From a virus, in IMG/VR virus record IMGVR_UViG_3300037584_000855, positions 1 through 20,695 of that record: a stretch of DNA of 20,695 nt, one strand, 5' to 3'. Position 1 is the stretch's first letter, and each line of letters starts with the position of its first letter. The notes under the pieces were generated by a model. It had not been told where the DNA came from. It searched no databases and saw only the letters and a list, made by a program, of their open reading frames with translations. The position numbers and the translations under genes were made by a program. This document shows positions 1-7,141 of the stretch, one piece after another.

Positions 1-149
1 GAACTTATTAATAAAACATAAAGACCCCAAATCATATTTTCTAATCTAGCAAATCTTGCTTGACCTTGATCTAGTCTTTTCTCTATGTTTTCATAACGAA
101 TAGCACACTCTTTTTCATGGGCTGCTACTCTTTCAATAGCAGATGTCAT
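1..149 (-). CDS. XhlA-like coiled-coil/membrane protein, partial
   Basis: The gene starts at 149 and runs off the left edge; about 49 codons are visible. It begins MTSAIERVAAHEKECAIRYE, continues as a charged amphipathic helix (NIEKRLDQGQARFARLEN), then turns hydrophobic (MIWGLYVLLIS) at the edge. A short coiled coil followed by a C-terminal membrane segment is the plan of the haemolysin XhlA-like family, small phage membrane-associated proteins often found beside holin and endolysin genes. Its ATG overlaps the stop codon of the upstream gene (ATGA at 146-149), so it is probably translationally coupled. The end of the membrane segment and the stop lie outside the window. Coiled coil plus start of a membrane segment is what I see; the lysis role is inference from family and position. 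Confidence 0.7.
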   Translation of the reverse strand, partial: MTSAIERVAAHEKECAIRYENIEKRLDQGQARFARLENMIWGLYVLLIS

Positions 150-304
150 TTCTTTTTCTTTTTAACTCTTACTGTTTTGTAAGCCTCATTAACATCTGGT
201 GTTGATTTATCATCTGCTACATATTTGCCTTTATTGTTTCTAGCACGAACTTGTTTTCTTTCAGTGCCTGTAACTGTATCGACAAGTTTTTTCCACCAAC
301 TCAT
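146..304 (-). CDS. Small basic protein (MSWWKKLVD...), unknown function
   Basis: A 52-aa protein starting MSWWKKLVDTVTGTERKQVR and ending in a KKKKK tail. A longer reading starts 12 codons upstream at 340, but that would overlap the preceding 51-aa gene. The start at 304 forms an exact ATGA overlap with the stop of that gene (301-303), so I prefer it. The protein is strongly basic with an aromatic N-terminus and a central polar stretch (NNKGKYVADDKSTPDVNEAY). I recognise the TGTERKQVRARN and ADDKSTPDVNEA phrases from marine phage proteins of unknown role. It lies between small membrane protein genes and an XhlA-like gene, so a part in lysis or membrane association is possible but unproven. 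Confidence 0.7.
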   Translation of the reverse strand: MSWWKKLVDTVTGTERKQVRARNNKGKYVADDKSTPDVNEAYKTVRVKKKKK

Positions 305-456
305 TTGTCTTTTGCTTTCCAAATGTTTAATGCACACCAATCAATAGCTTTATAAATATGTCTAAACCAATGATCATCTTTAGGTGTTGGTGTGATAGCT
401 GCAATACCAGATGCTATTGCTACAATTACACATATCCACATTAATAGTTCTATCAT
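301..456 (-). CDS. Small single-span membrane protein, holin-like candidate
   Basis: A 51-aa protein read by hand: it begins MIELLMWICVIVAIASGIAA, one hydrophobic segment of about 20 residues, and continues ITPTPKDDHWFRHIYKAIDW then CALNIWKAKDK. A TAGGAG ribosome-binding sequence lies 7 bases before the ATG. The stop overlaps the next start as ATGA. The layout of an N-terminal membrane helix, a TPKDD linker and an amphipathic C-terminal tail is familiar from short phage proteins next to lysis genes. A holin or holin-partner role is plausible because the next genes include an XhlA-like protein, but one predicted membrane span cannot settle it. Confidence 0.75.
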   Translation of the reverse strand: MIELLMWICVIVAIASGIAAITPTPKDDHWFRHIYKAIDWCALNIWKAKDK

Positions 457-465
457 AAATTACTC

Positions 466-555
466 CTATAAAGGGTGATTATTATCACCTGTTAAAATAA
501 CAGCAAAACTTGCTACTGCAAATATTGCTAAGATATACCATAAAAAGTCTATCAC
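466..555 (-). CDS. 29-aa single-span membrane peptide, GTG start
   Basis: A very short reading frame starting at GTG (553-555), which overlaps the TGA stop (552-554) of the upstream gene. The product begins (M)IDFLWYILAIFAVASFAVIL and ends TGDNNHPL: almost entirely one transmembrane helix with a short polar tail. The stop at 466-468 falls inside the AGGAG ribosome-binding site of the next gene, so the whole cluster 1-555 is packed without spare bases. Length and hydrophobicity resemble the small lysis-accessory or membrane peptides of other phages. The GTG start and small size make it less certain than its neighbours. A competing ATG at 541 in another frame gives an 18-residue peptide with no family features. 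Confidence 0.55.
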   Translation of the reverse strand: MIDFLWYILAIFAVASFAVILTGDNNHPL

Positions 556-1157
556 GAACTAGGAGGAGTTGGAAACTCTCCTAATGGTCGAACTGGTGGT
601 GTAGCATCGTTATAAACATATAGTGCTGCTAAAGCATCTACAGTTGATACTGCGTTGATTTTTGTTTTCATATCATTAGCTGCTGTTCTAACTGCTGCTC
701 TATAAGTAGTCCAATTACTTGCAACTGAACCACTTGTTTCAGTAGCCTTTACTACCATCCAATCATTAGGTTGTAGTAAGCTGTAGGCTTGTTGGTCTAC
801 AATAGTTAATTTAGGTGGTCTAACTCCAGGTTGTTTTACATCACCCTCTGTACCTAAACCATCTGTTTGGTCTTGTGCTGTAAAGAGTACATTATCTAAT
901 GGTTTTGCTGTAGCTGTACCATAGGTTGCTGTAACTTTACCACTCCCAAATGCAAAAGACTGATTTGTATTAATATAATACTCAGGGTCTTTATAATTGG
1001 TGTTATCTATTATAACTGAATAAATGCCTATGGCTTCTAGCTCAGAGCTAGTCCAAAGCATAAAGATGTTGCTAGGATATTGAATATCTCCTACTGTTAT
1101 TTGTTTTGGTCGTGGATAGACTTTGCTAACACTTCCTGATTCTACTAATGCCCACAT
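552..1157 (-). CDS. Probable tail fibre assembly/chaperone-like protein
   Basis: A 201-aa protein. The C-terminal third (DWMVVKATETSGSVASNWTT, then YRAAVRTAANDMKTKINAVS, then TVDALAALYVY) resembles the region seen in phage fibre-assembly chaperones, where a conserved aromatic-rich segment is followed by a helical YRAAVR-type segment. The N-terminus (MWALVESGSVSKVYPRPKQI) looks like the entry domain of the same class, which accompanies fibre proteins and helps their trimerisation. It lies directly downstream of the fibre genes, as such chaperones usually do. A GAGGT ribosome-binding sequence precedes the ATG. Alternatively it could be a minor virion protein; I did not match it to a named family with certainty. 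Confidence 0.6.
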   Translation of the reverse strand: MWALVESGSVSKVYPRPKQITVGDIQYPSNIFMLWTSSELEAIGIYSVIIDNTNYKDPEYYINTNQSFAFGSGKVTATYGTATAKPLDNVLFTAQDQTDGLGTEGDVKQPGVRPPKLTIVDQQAYSLLQPNDWMVVKATETSGSVASNWTTYRAAVRTAANDMKTKINAVSTVDALAALYVYNDATPPVRPLGEFPTPPSS

Positions 1158-1185
1158 AATTTTATATTACCTCAAATTAATTGTT

Positions 1186-2280
1186 TTACCTAGCTGTTGT
1201 TGGAATACCAGTCGAAGTCACAAATGGATTTTCTGCCCATGCCATATAGATGTATGTATGACTGCTTTGGTTTACCCAGCCAAAACTTGAACGCAGTTTA
1301 AAGCCATTGCTTAATATGTCTATATTTGCATTTGCATTATCATATTCTGCTGCGTCTGAATTTGGTCTTAATGCTCTATCAACCACATTACCATTACTAT
1401 CACTTCTTTTGTCATCGTACACCATCCAGTTATCGCCACTATCACTTGATTTTTTAAATAATATGTAGGCAGGTTTGAAACCTGTATAGATGAACGGACC
1501 ATCTGCATTTCCATTGCCGACATACTTGCCGAACTTACTGTAGCCTGCAATTGGACTCCATGCATAACATATATAAGTACCTGTATCGGCATTTGTGTTT
1601 GGATTATTAGAATCTCCTACTCTTATATTTGTAGCATCAGGTAGTGTACTGTTCATAAAAGAACCATCGGCATCTTTACCGTCTGTGCTATTAAGCACAA
1701 TTTTATAATCATCCCCTAAAGCAACATGCCAACACGCCCAAACATTTGTTGTTCCTCTGTTTTTAAATATAATCCATTCGGGAGCAGAAGGTAAACCATG
1801 AGCTATATTTCCCGGTCCACCTGTTCCTGTGTAACTAATAATACTAAACCCTGCTGTTGAGTTTGTTTGTATAGTTCCACCGGGATTGTTACCACTTTCA
1901 GTAAAAGAACTAGTAGTACCACCATTGGCTTTCCATTGCCATGCAACTTTATTTGTTGTACCAGCATTTGTAGAATTTGAAGCACTAGGTGCGCCTACTT
2001 TAAAACCATCAGTATCAAATGAAACAATATCATTACCAGCAGCAGCAGTAGTTACTTCTGCACTAACACTATCAGAATACAAATATTTACTTCTACCTCT
2101 ACTGGAGTCGCAAAGATAATACCCATAAGTTGTATCTCTGTCCTTACCCCAAATTAAATCAGGTTGTAGATCACTATTGCCATCATTAGTGTGAGTTACT
2201 GGTATGCTTAAACCAGCAGTTCCAACATATAGTTTAGTCTGAAAATGTGCTGAAGGGTCGTCTATTGTTGTATAAGCCAT
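1186..2280 (-). CDS. DUF7483-type phage tail/fibre protein
   Basis: A 364-aa virion appendage protein. The central and C-terminal parts carry phrases I associate with the DUF7483 family of phage tail proteins: AWQWKANGG near residue 113, GFSIISYTGTGGPGNIAHGL around 144-163, PEWIIFKNR, YICYAWSPIAGYSKFGKYVG (about 237-256), GPFIYTGFKPAYILFKK, and the closing YIYMAWAENPF. The repeated beta-rich units suggest a jelly-roll-like surface domain, consistent with host-surface contact. It follows the LamG/SPRY-like fibre gene with a gap of six bases and precedes the probable fibre chaperone, so all three probably build the adsorption apparatus. No catalytic motif is visible. Confidence 0.8.
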   Translation of the reverse strand: MAYTTIDDPSAHFQTKLYVGTAGLSIPVTHTNDGNSDLQPDLIWGKDRDTTYGYYLCDSSRGRSKYLYSDSVSAEVTTAAAGNDIVSFDTDGFKVGAPSASNSTNAGTTNKVAWQWKANGGTTSSFTESGNNPGGTIQTNSTAGFSIISYTGTGGPGNIAHGLPSAPEWIIFKNRGTTNVWACWHVALGDDYKIVLNSTDGKDADGSFMNSTLPDATNIRVGDSNNPNTNADTGTYICYAWSPIAGYSKFGKYVGNGNADGPFIYTGFKPAYILFKKSSDSGDNWMVYDDKRSDSNGNVVDRALRPNSDAAEYDNANANIDILSNGFKLRSSFGWVNQSSHTYIYMAWAENPFVTSTGIPTTAR

Positions 2281-2286
2281 AATTAA

Positions 2287-3669
2287 TTATCCAAATTCTG
2301 CTAAATTTTTTGAACACAAAGCGTAGTAGCCCGATGGGGGTGCATAAACAAACGAACCATATCCGTTTGCGTCTGTATTTGTATGAGTGTTACTCATAGT
2401 TGTATAACCACCAAAGTTAGTTTGATATGTATGAGTTCCAAAAGAATACACATAAGGTATAAAAAGTTCTGAAGAAATATCAGTTTGACTTGCTAATAAA
2501 TTACCCTGAGAAGAATTGTTTACATAGGCAGTAAGTGTCCAGTTGTCCGCATCATAAGCAAAACCTATAATATCATTGGTTGACCAAGCCGCTCCATAAC
2601 TTGATACACCTGCTCCATTTACATACCTATCACCATCATAGTGATAAACAAAATTACCTGTTGTATCATAAAAAAAAAGTGTAGTTTGATTTGACGCTAT
2701 TCCCGCCCCTGATACAAGCGTATTACCATTTACAGTAGGTTTTATTTCCCAATACCATTTACCTTTAGCAACACCCATAGTAGCTGGTGAATATCTATAA
2801 GCACTAACATTATTACCTATTTCTGTAGCACCTTGTGACATTAAAGGCATTCTATCAGTACCCCAAATAACATTCTGTGTTGCAAAATTATTAGTCGGAG
2901 AATCAGTCGCTTGGTCGGCTGCTGCTATGTTTACTTCTGTAAAATCATTACCATTACCACTTTCATCATCACCTAAGTCTGAAGCATCTGCAAAGTCTAA
3001 ATAAAAACCAGTATCTCCATAAGTACCTGTATATTCTTTTGGCTTCCAAATACCACTATTACTATCGTATTCACCAAAGTCTGTAGGGCTTAATTGTGAA
3101 TTATTTACATAATGAAACTCTGCAAAATATCCGTTTGGATGGTTTGATGTGTTAGTTGCTTGACAAAATAATTTGTTTGTTTGTGAACCACCACCTGTGT
3201 TTGTAAAAAATTGAACTTCAGCATTTTGAGAAGGGTAAGTTGCTTCATGCAAATCAGTAACCTGTTCTCCATTTATATAAATTTTTGTTCTATTAGAGTC
3301 TGTACCTTGAGAAGTATCCCAAGTTGCCATTAAATGATACCAAGCTGAAGTATCTCTCATTAAAGCATTGGCTCTTAAAGAGTGCCTTCCATTACCGCCA
3401 AAGTCAAAACACAATCTATGCCCATCTATAAAAATTCCTGAAGAATTATTTGAAGAACCATCGTAACAATCTACAGGTCTTTTTACTCCTGATTGTATTT
3501 CAGTTCTTTTATGCCAAAAACTTATAGTTCCTTTAGTTTTAACACCTGCTTCACTATAAGTTCTTGTCATATGTTCAGTATTATCATCTTCAATCTTCAA
3601 AGAGTTATTAATCTCATACCCACCAGTAGATATGCTTCCTCTATTTGCTGTACGCTGTAGAGTTTCCAT
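2287..3669 (-). CDS. Tail fibre/appendage protein with LamG-like and SPRY-like domains
   Basis: A 460-aa protein if started at METLQRTANRGSISTGGYEI (3669), one base past the stop of the upstream fibre gene. In-frame ATGs at 3723 and 3798 would extend it 18 or 43 codons into that gene, and none has a clear ribosome-binding site, so the start is uncertain. Residues about 45-235 look like a concanavalin/LamG fold (GTISFWHKR, AWYHLMATWDTS, TKIYINGEQV, then LSPTDFGEYD and GFYLDFADASDLGDDESGNG). Residues about 290-410 look SPRY-like (GKWYWEIKP, GAGIASN, DIIGFAYDADNWTLTAYVNN). Such double beta-sandwich proteins are common in marine phages and probably bind glycans on the host surface; the ligand cannot be inferred. 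Confidence 0.82.
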   Translation of the reverse strand: METLQRTANRGSISTGGYEINNSLKIEDDNTEHMTRTYSEAGVKTKGTISFWHKRTEIQSGVKRPVDCYDGSSNNSSGIFIDGHRLCFDFGGNGRHSLRANALMRDTSAWYHLMATWDTSQGTDSNRTKIYINGEQVTDLHEATYPSQNAEVQFFTNTGGGSQTNKLFCQATNTSNHPNGYFAEFHYVNNSQLSPTDFGEYDSNSGIWKPKEYTGTYGDTGFYLDFADASDLGDDESGNGNDFTEVNIAAADQATDSPTNNFATQNVIWGTDRMPLMSQGATEIGNNVSAYRYSPATMGVAKGKWYWEIKPTVNGNTLVSGAGIASNQTTLFFYDTTGNFVYHYDGDRYVNGAGVSSYGAAWSTNDIIGFAYDADNWTLTAYVNNSSQGNLLASQTDISSELFIPYVYSFGTHTYQTNFGGYTTMSNTHTNTDANGYGSFVYAPPSGYYALCSKNLAEFG

Positions 3670-3670
3670 A

Positions 3671-5245
3671 TTAGGTTTGAGCCATATTTTGACTTCTGCC
3701 AATTTCTTGCCAGACAGAGCCATTGTATCTAAATGCGAATATATCTGTTTTAGAAGCTGTTGCTGTAACAGTAGGGGCTGTTGAGGCTGCGAATTCAAAT
3801 ACTGTATTCCATGCGATAGTTCTTGCAGTTCCCCCTTGTGCTATTTCGACAGAAATGATCGCACCTTCTACAGCATTACTTGGTGCTGAGAAAGTCGTGT
3901 TCTCTGTGGTTACATGATAAGCATTAGCTGCTGCTGCTGCATCCCAAGCAACTGCATTAGAGCTTGAGGTTATTGCAACCTGTGTAATATTAGCTGAAGT
4001 AGATGCTGTAACTGCTTTTGGAAAAGTAGCTTTTTGATTTTCATCAATAGAAACTGCTGGTGTTGTACCAACTGTTGATCCTAAACCAATAACTAAATCA
4101 TCTGCTGAGTCATCTAAACCTACATAGTAATCTTGAGCATTACCATCAAACACTAACTTAGTATCAACTGCTGCACCATCACCAATAGTTACAGAATCAT
4201 CATCTATTGTAAGTATGCTATTTGTACCTACAGTAGAGCCTTCTCCAATAACTAATTTATCAGCAGAATCATCTAGTGCAACATAAAAGTCTTTAGCATT
4301 ACCATCATAAATTAATGCTGTATCTACTGCTGCTCCATCACCTAAAGTAACTGTATCATCAGTAATTGTAAGAATACTATTTGTTCCTACTGTTGAACCT
4401 TCACCGATTAATAACTTATCAGCACTATCATCTAAACCTACATAAAAGTCTTTAGCGTTGCCATCAAATACAATCTTAGTATCTTCTGCTCCTGCATCTC
4501 CTATTGTTAAAGTAGGAGTTGTTCCTTTTAATGCCATAGTTTGAGCAACAATATCTCCAGTAGTTGAAGATGCTGCTTGTCCCACACCTATAGATTGAGC
4601 AAACTTAACATCTTGATTTTCATCAATTTCAATAGCAGGTGTTGTACCTACGGCTGAACCAAGACCTATAACTAAATCATCGGCACTATCATCTAGTCCT
4701 ATATAATAATCTTGTGCATTTCCGTCAAACACTAGCTTAGTATCTTCAGCAGTAGCATCACCTATGGTTAAAGTTGTACCATTAATAGATAAAGTATCTG
4801 TTACTTGTAAATCAGTAAATACATCTAATACTGCTGCACCTGAACCTGCTCCATCTAACTGAACTACCGCTACTTTTCCATTGGCAACAGTTACATTAGA
4901 GCCTGAGCCTTGAGATATAATAATATTATAAGGTCCACTACTACCTGAATCAGTAGTAGCATTTTCAATAATCTGTACTCTTTTCATGGTATTTGGACCA
5001 ATCGTTATAGTACAGTCAGAATCTAAAGCACCTGTATATTTAAGATACATTGCTCTACCTGCATCAGAACTTCCATCTGCTACAGTTGTAGTATGTGTAT
5101 CAGCATTAGTAGTAATAGCTTCTGTGCCTATACCTAAAGCCTCACCAATAAGTTCTAAATTGGTATTTGTGGATGTACCCCAAGTACCTGATTCATCACC
5201 AGTTGCTATTTCTTTTAATCTTAAATTATTTACATAAGTTGCCAT
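3671..5245 (-). CDS. Repeat-containing tail fibre protein
   Basis: A 524-aa protein. Its N-terminal domain (MATYVNNLRLKEIATGDESG, then TWGTSTNTNLELIGEALGIG and DAGRAMYLKYTG) is a widespread marine phage fibre head, probably the part that attaches to the tail. Residues about 158-405 hold four copies of a roughly 52-residue unit with the core IGD-A-EDTK-VFDGNA-DYY-GLDDSADDLVIG. Copies three and four are adjacent, and a linker of about 35 residues separates copies one and two. The C-terminal 110 residues form a separate beta-rich domain ending NGSVWQEIGRSQNMAQT. The repeats would form a rod between attachment head and tip. The gene begins one base after the next upstream gene ends and leads the fibre block. 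Confidence 0.85.
   Translation of the reverse strand: MATYVNNLRLKEIATGDESGTWGTSTNTNLELIGEALGIGTEAITTNADTHTTTVADGSSDAGRAMYLKYTGALDSDCTITIGPNTMKRVQIIENATTDSGSSGPYNIIISQGSGSNVTVANGKVAVVQLDGAGSGAAVLDVFTDLQVTDTLSINGTTLTIGDATAEDTKLVFDGNAQDYYIGLDDSADDLVIGLGSAVGTTPAIEIDENQDVKFAQSIGVGQAASSTTGDIVAQTMALKGTTPTLTIGDAGAEDTKIVFDGNAKDFYVGLDDSADKLLIGEGSTVGTNSILTITDDTVTLGDGAAVDTALIYDGNAKDFYVALDDSADKLVIGEGSTVGTNSILTIDDDSVTIGDGAAVDTKLVFDGNAQDYYVGLDDSADDLVIGLGSTVGTTPAVSIDENQKATFPKAVTASTSANITQVAITSSSNAVAWDAAAAANAYHVTTENTTFSAPSNAVEGAIISVEIAQGGTARTIAWNTVFEFAASTAPTVTATASKTDIFAFRYNGSVWQEIGRSQNMAQT
4031..4774. repeat. Four tandem-type coding repeats in the fibre gene
   Basis: Four copies of an approximately 156-bp coding unit encode the GLDDSADDLVIG-type modules. 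Approximate spans are 4616-4774, 4358-4510, 4202-4354 and 4031-4192. Copies 1 and 4 are most alike (both DGNAQDYY, GLDDSADDLVIGLGS and VGTTPA), while 2 and 3 resemble each other (DGNAKDFY, IGEGSTVGTNSILTI). This ABBA-like pattern suggests duplication followed by exchange. Recombination between copies could change the number of modules and so the fibre length. Confidence 0.85.
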
Positions 5246-5246
5246 A

Positions 5247-5777
5247 TTATGCTACTTCCTTCCAATTTGGATTTTGTGTTGTGTTGATTGTAGAGTAATA
5301 AGGATTTTGAGAATCGTCAATTAAACTCCAAACATTTACTCCTGTTAAACCTGTTGTTCCTTGATTTCCAGTTACATCTACATCTGCATTTGCTTGTGTT
5401 GTAATTGAATTTAATGCTGATGTACCTGCTAAACCTGTAACGCTAAGATTGTTGTTAGTGATTAAAGTTTCATCACCTAAGTTTAAAGTTGATGCTACCG
5501 CAGATACGCCTGTTACTGCTGCTGCATTTACAGATACACTTCCTGTTGCACTTGTTCCAGCTTGACCTGTAACTGATAAATTATTGTTTGTTACTAAAGA
5601 TTCTGTACCTAATGCACTTGTTCCAGCTACACCAGTAACTCCTACTTCACCACCAGCACTTACTGCAACTGATGTAATAGCAGTTGTGCCTACAACTCCA
5701 GTAACTTCTACAGGTACAGACTCTCCCCATGCACCACTTCCCCATGTGGATCGACCCCAACCTGTAACTGTTGCCAT
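5247..5777 (-). CDS. Repeat-rich virion/tail protein (VTG-GT-A repeats)
   Basis: A 176-aa low-complexity protein with an N-terminal aromatic box (GWGRSTWGSGAWGE). After it come about six imperfect units of the type VTG-(V/Q/L)-AGTSA-(L/T)-G-(S/E), spaced roughly 25-30 residues apart, with LVTNNNLSVTG and LITNNNLSVTG as near-identical links. It closes with VWSLIDDSQNPYYSTINTTQ and NPNWKEVA, a tail I have seen in other marine phage structural proteins. The composition is Val/Thr/Gly/Ser/Ala with almost no charge, suiting a beta-strand fibrous or decoration protein. It lies between a small structural protein and the long fibre gene. The exact role is unknown. Confidence 0.7.
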   Translation of the reverse strand: MATVTGWGRSTWGSGAWGESVPVEVTGVVGTTAITSVAVSAGGEVGVTGVAGTSALGTESLVTNNNLSVTGQAGTSATGSVSVNAAAVTGVSAVASTLNLGDETLITNNNLSVTGLAGTSALNSITTQANADVDVTGNQGTTGLTGVNVWSLIDDSQNPYYSTINTTQNPNWKEVA

Positions 5778-5778
5778 A

Positions 5779-6210
5779 TTAAGCTATTCTTATAATTGCG
5801 TTAGATGCGTCTGCTGTTGGGAACTGAATTGTAAAATCACCTGCGGTTGATGTTTTATCTCCACCAAAAGCTAATATACATACTGCTGGATCGCCTGAAG
5901 CTGAATCATTAAATATCATACAACCATTTGCAGTTACTGTTGCATTAGAAAATGTTAAATCTGCAAAATCAGTAAATGCAGTTGTGCCTGATGTTGTAGG
6001 ATCAACTCTAGTTAATGATGCACCTTTAGCAGTATAGTTAGTACCTGATGCTTCATTTGAAGTTGTGTATGCAGTTGTAGATGCACCTAAAGAAGCACTA
6101 CTAGTATAAAGTGCTAAGTTAAATGTATTACCGCCTGAGTTTTTAAAATTATGTACGCCCTCTAAAAGTTCTTTTTTAAATGATGTACACATAGCTTGTG
6201 AAATTGCCAT
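5779..6210 (-). CDS. Conserved small virion protein
   Basis: A 143-aa protein beginning MAISQAMCTSFKKELLEGVH, followed by NTFNLALYTSSASLGASTTA and a long beta-rich Ser/Thr/Ala region ending FTIQFPTADASNAIIRIA. I recognise the opening MCTSFKKELLEG-H and the ALYTSSA phrase from many marine phage structural clusters, where the protein is annotated only as hypothetical or structural. Its ATG shares one base with the stop of the upstream gene (TAATG at 6210), so the two are probably translationally coupled. Its place between the connector genes and the fibres suggests a tail-tip, baseplate or fibre-joining component. No enzymatic motif is visible. Confidence 0.7.
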   Translation of the reverse strand: MAISQAMCTSFKKELLEGVHNFKNSGGNTFNLALYTSSASLGASTTAYTTSNEASGTNYTAKGASLTRVDPTTSGTTAFTDFADLTFSNATVTANGCMIFNDSASGDPAVCILAFGGDKTSTAGDFTIQFPTADASNAIIRIA

Positions 6211-6500
6211 TACAGTCTCCTAATAATATCAGCCATATCTTTATGACCTTGTTTGTCTAATAAACCTGCTACAGTAGCTCTATCACTTGCTATAGCTTGT
6301 TTCATGTAAAGTAAAATAACTGTTTGTATAGATTCTTTAAATGCTTGTGCTTGTGCTTTCACCATAGGATCAGCATGATCACTTATACTAACAATTTTAT
6401 TTACTATTCTTTCAGTCCAATATTCAGGACTTAAACCTTTATTTTGTGTAGTTTCTACAACTACATCACCTATTGTTGATTCTACATCTACAGTAAACAT
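6210..6500 (-). CDS. Small helical protein of the connector/tail operon, unknown
   Basis: A 96-aa, mostly alpha-helical protein. It starts MFTVDVESTIGDVVVETTQN and contains the helical segment YWTERIVNKIVSISDHADPM followed by VKAQAQAFKESIQTVILLYM and a final helix ending HKDMADIIRRL. Both ends are coupled to neighbours by single-base overlaps (TAATG at 6500 and 6210). I recognise it as a recurrent companion of adaptor genes in marine phages but know no established function. Size, helicity and position fit a small connector or chaperone protein. Confidence 0.65.
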   Translation of the reverse strand: MFTVDVESTIGDVVVETTQNKGLSPEYWTERIVNKIVSISDHADPMVKAQAQAFKESIQTVILLYMKQAIASDRATVAGLLDKQGHKDMADIIRRL

Positions 6501-7141
6501 TATGTCCTTTGTGTTCTTACTACATCATCTCTGTAAGTATCAACTGTATTATCACCTTCACCAAGATTTTTTAATCTTACTAAGGATTCTAAAAATCTTT
6601 TTTCATACATAGACATCATATCTGGATCACCTTTCATATATACATATGATTCAAGTAATGTTCCATATAATAAAGCATTTTTTGCATTAGTTGAAAGCCA
6701 TGTTGTCCCACTATCTGCACCTGCTGTTATTGATGTTGGTCTATAAAAATAATGTAGCTCAACAGCTAAATCAGCATTTGGTGTTGGTCCTACTATAAAA
6801 GTTGTATCATCAAACAATCCATAGTGTTTTGGTAATCCAGTAATAGATGAATTTGGATATGCTTCTCTAATAAAATTTACATCCTTATACATTAAAAATG
6901 TTTGTTCACTAGAACTTGTAAATGATAATGAAAAGTTATCTAAAAAATCAGAGGGTGTTGCAAGATACTGATTTCCCGATGTTAATGTACCGCTTACATT
7001 TTTTCTAAAAACAGGTAGGTTAATAGTTTTTAATATTCTTTCTTCTGTTTGTTCAATTAATTTAGGCAAGTCTGAAACAAATTGTGTTTCTGTATTTTGT
7101 AAATAATTTTGTACTAAACTTTTTAATTCTGAATATGTCAT
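6500..7141 (-). CDS. Phage adaptor protein, SU10-adaptor-like
   Basis: A 213-aa protein beginning MTYSELKSLVQNYLQNTETQ, then LPKLIEQTEERILKTINLPV, a beta region, and a C-terminal helical segment (NAKNALLYGTLLESYVYMKG and MYEKRFLESLVRLKNL). The helical start with a conserved IEQTEERI helix, a mid-protein phrase on predicted positions (GLPKHYGLFDDTTFIVGPTP), and a C-terminal helix bundle fit the adaptor family described from phage SU10. That family forms a ring between portal and tail. Its ATG overlaps the upstream stop (ATGA at 7138-7141). With the gp4-like protein it would complete the head-to-tail connector. Stoichiometry and placement are inferred from the family. Confidence 0.75.
   Translation of the reverse strand: MTYSELKSLVQNYLQNTETQFVSDLPKLIEQTEERILKTINLPVFRKNVSGTLTSGNQYLATPSDFLDNFSLSFTSSSEQTFLMYKDVNFIREAYPNSSITGLPKHYGLFDDTTFIVGPTPNADLAVELHYFYRPTSITAGADSGTTWLSTNAKNALLYGTLLESYVYMKGDPDMMSMYEKRFLESLVRLKNLGEGDNTVDTYRDDVVRTQRT

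Noticed and set aside
3670-3798. Longer N-terminus of the LamG/SPRY-like fibre protein
   Set aside because: The added Gln/Leu-rich residues lie in the upstream gene's coding region and look like frame-shadow sequence.
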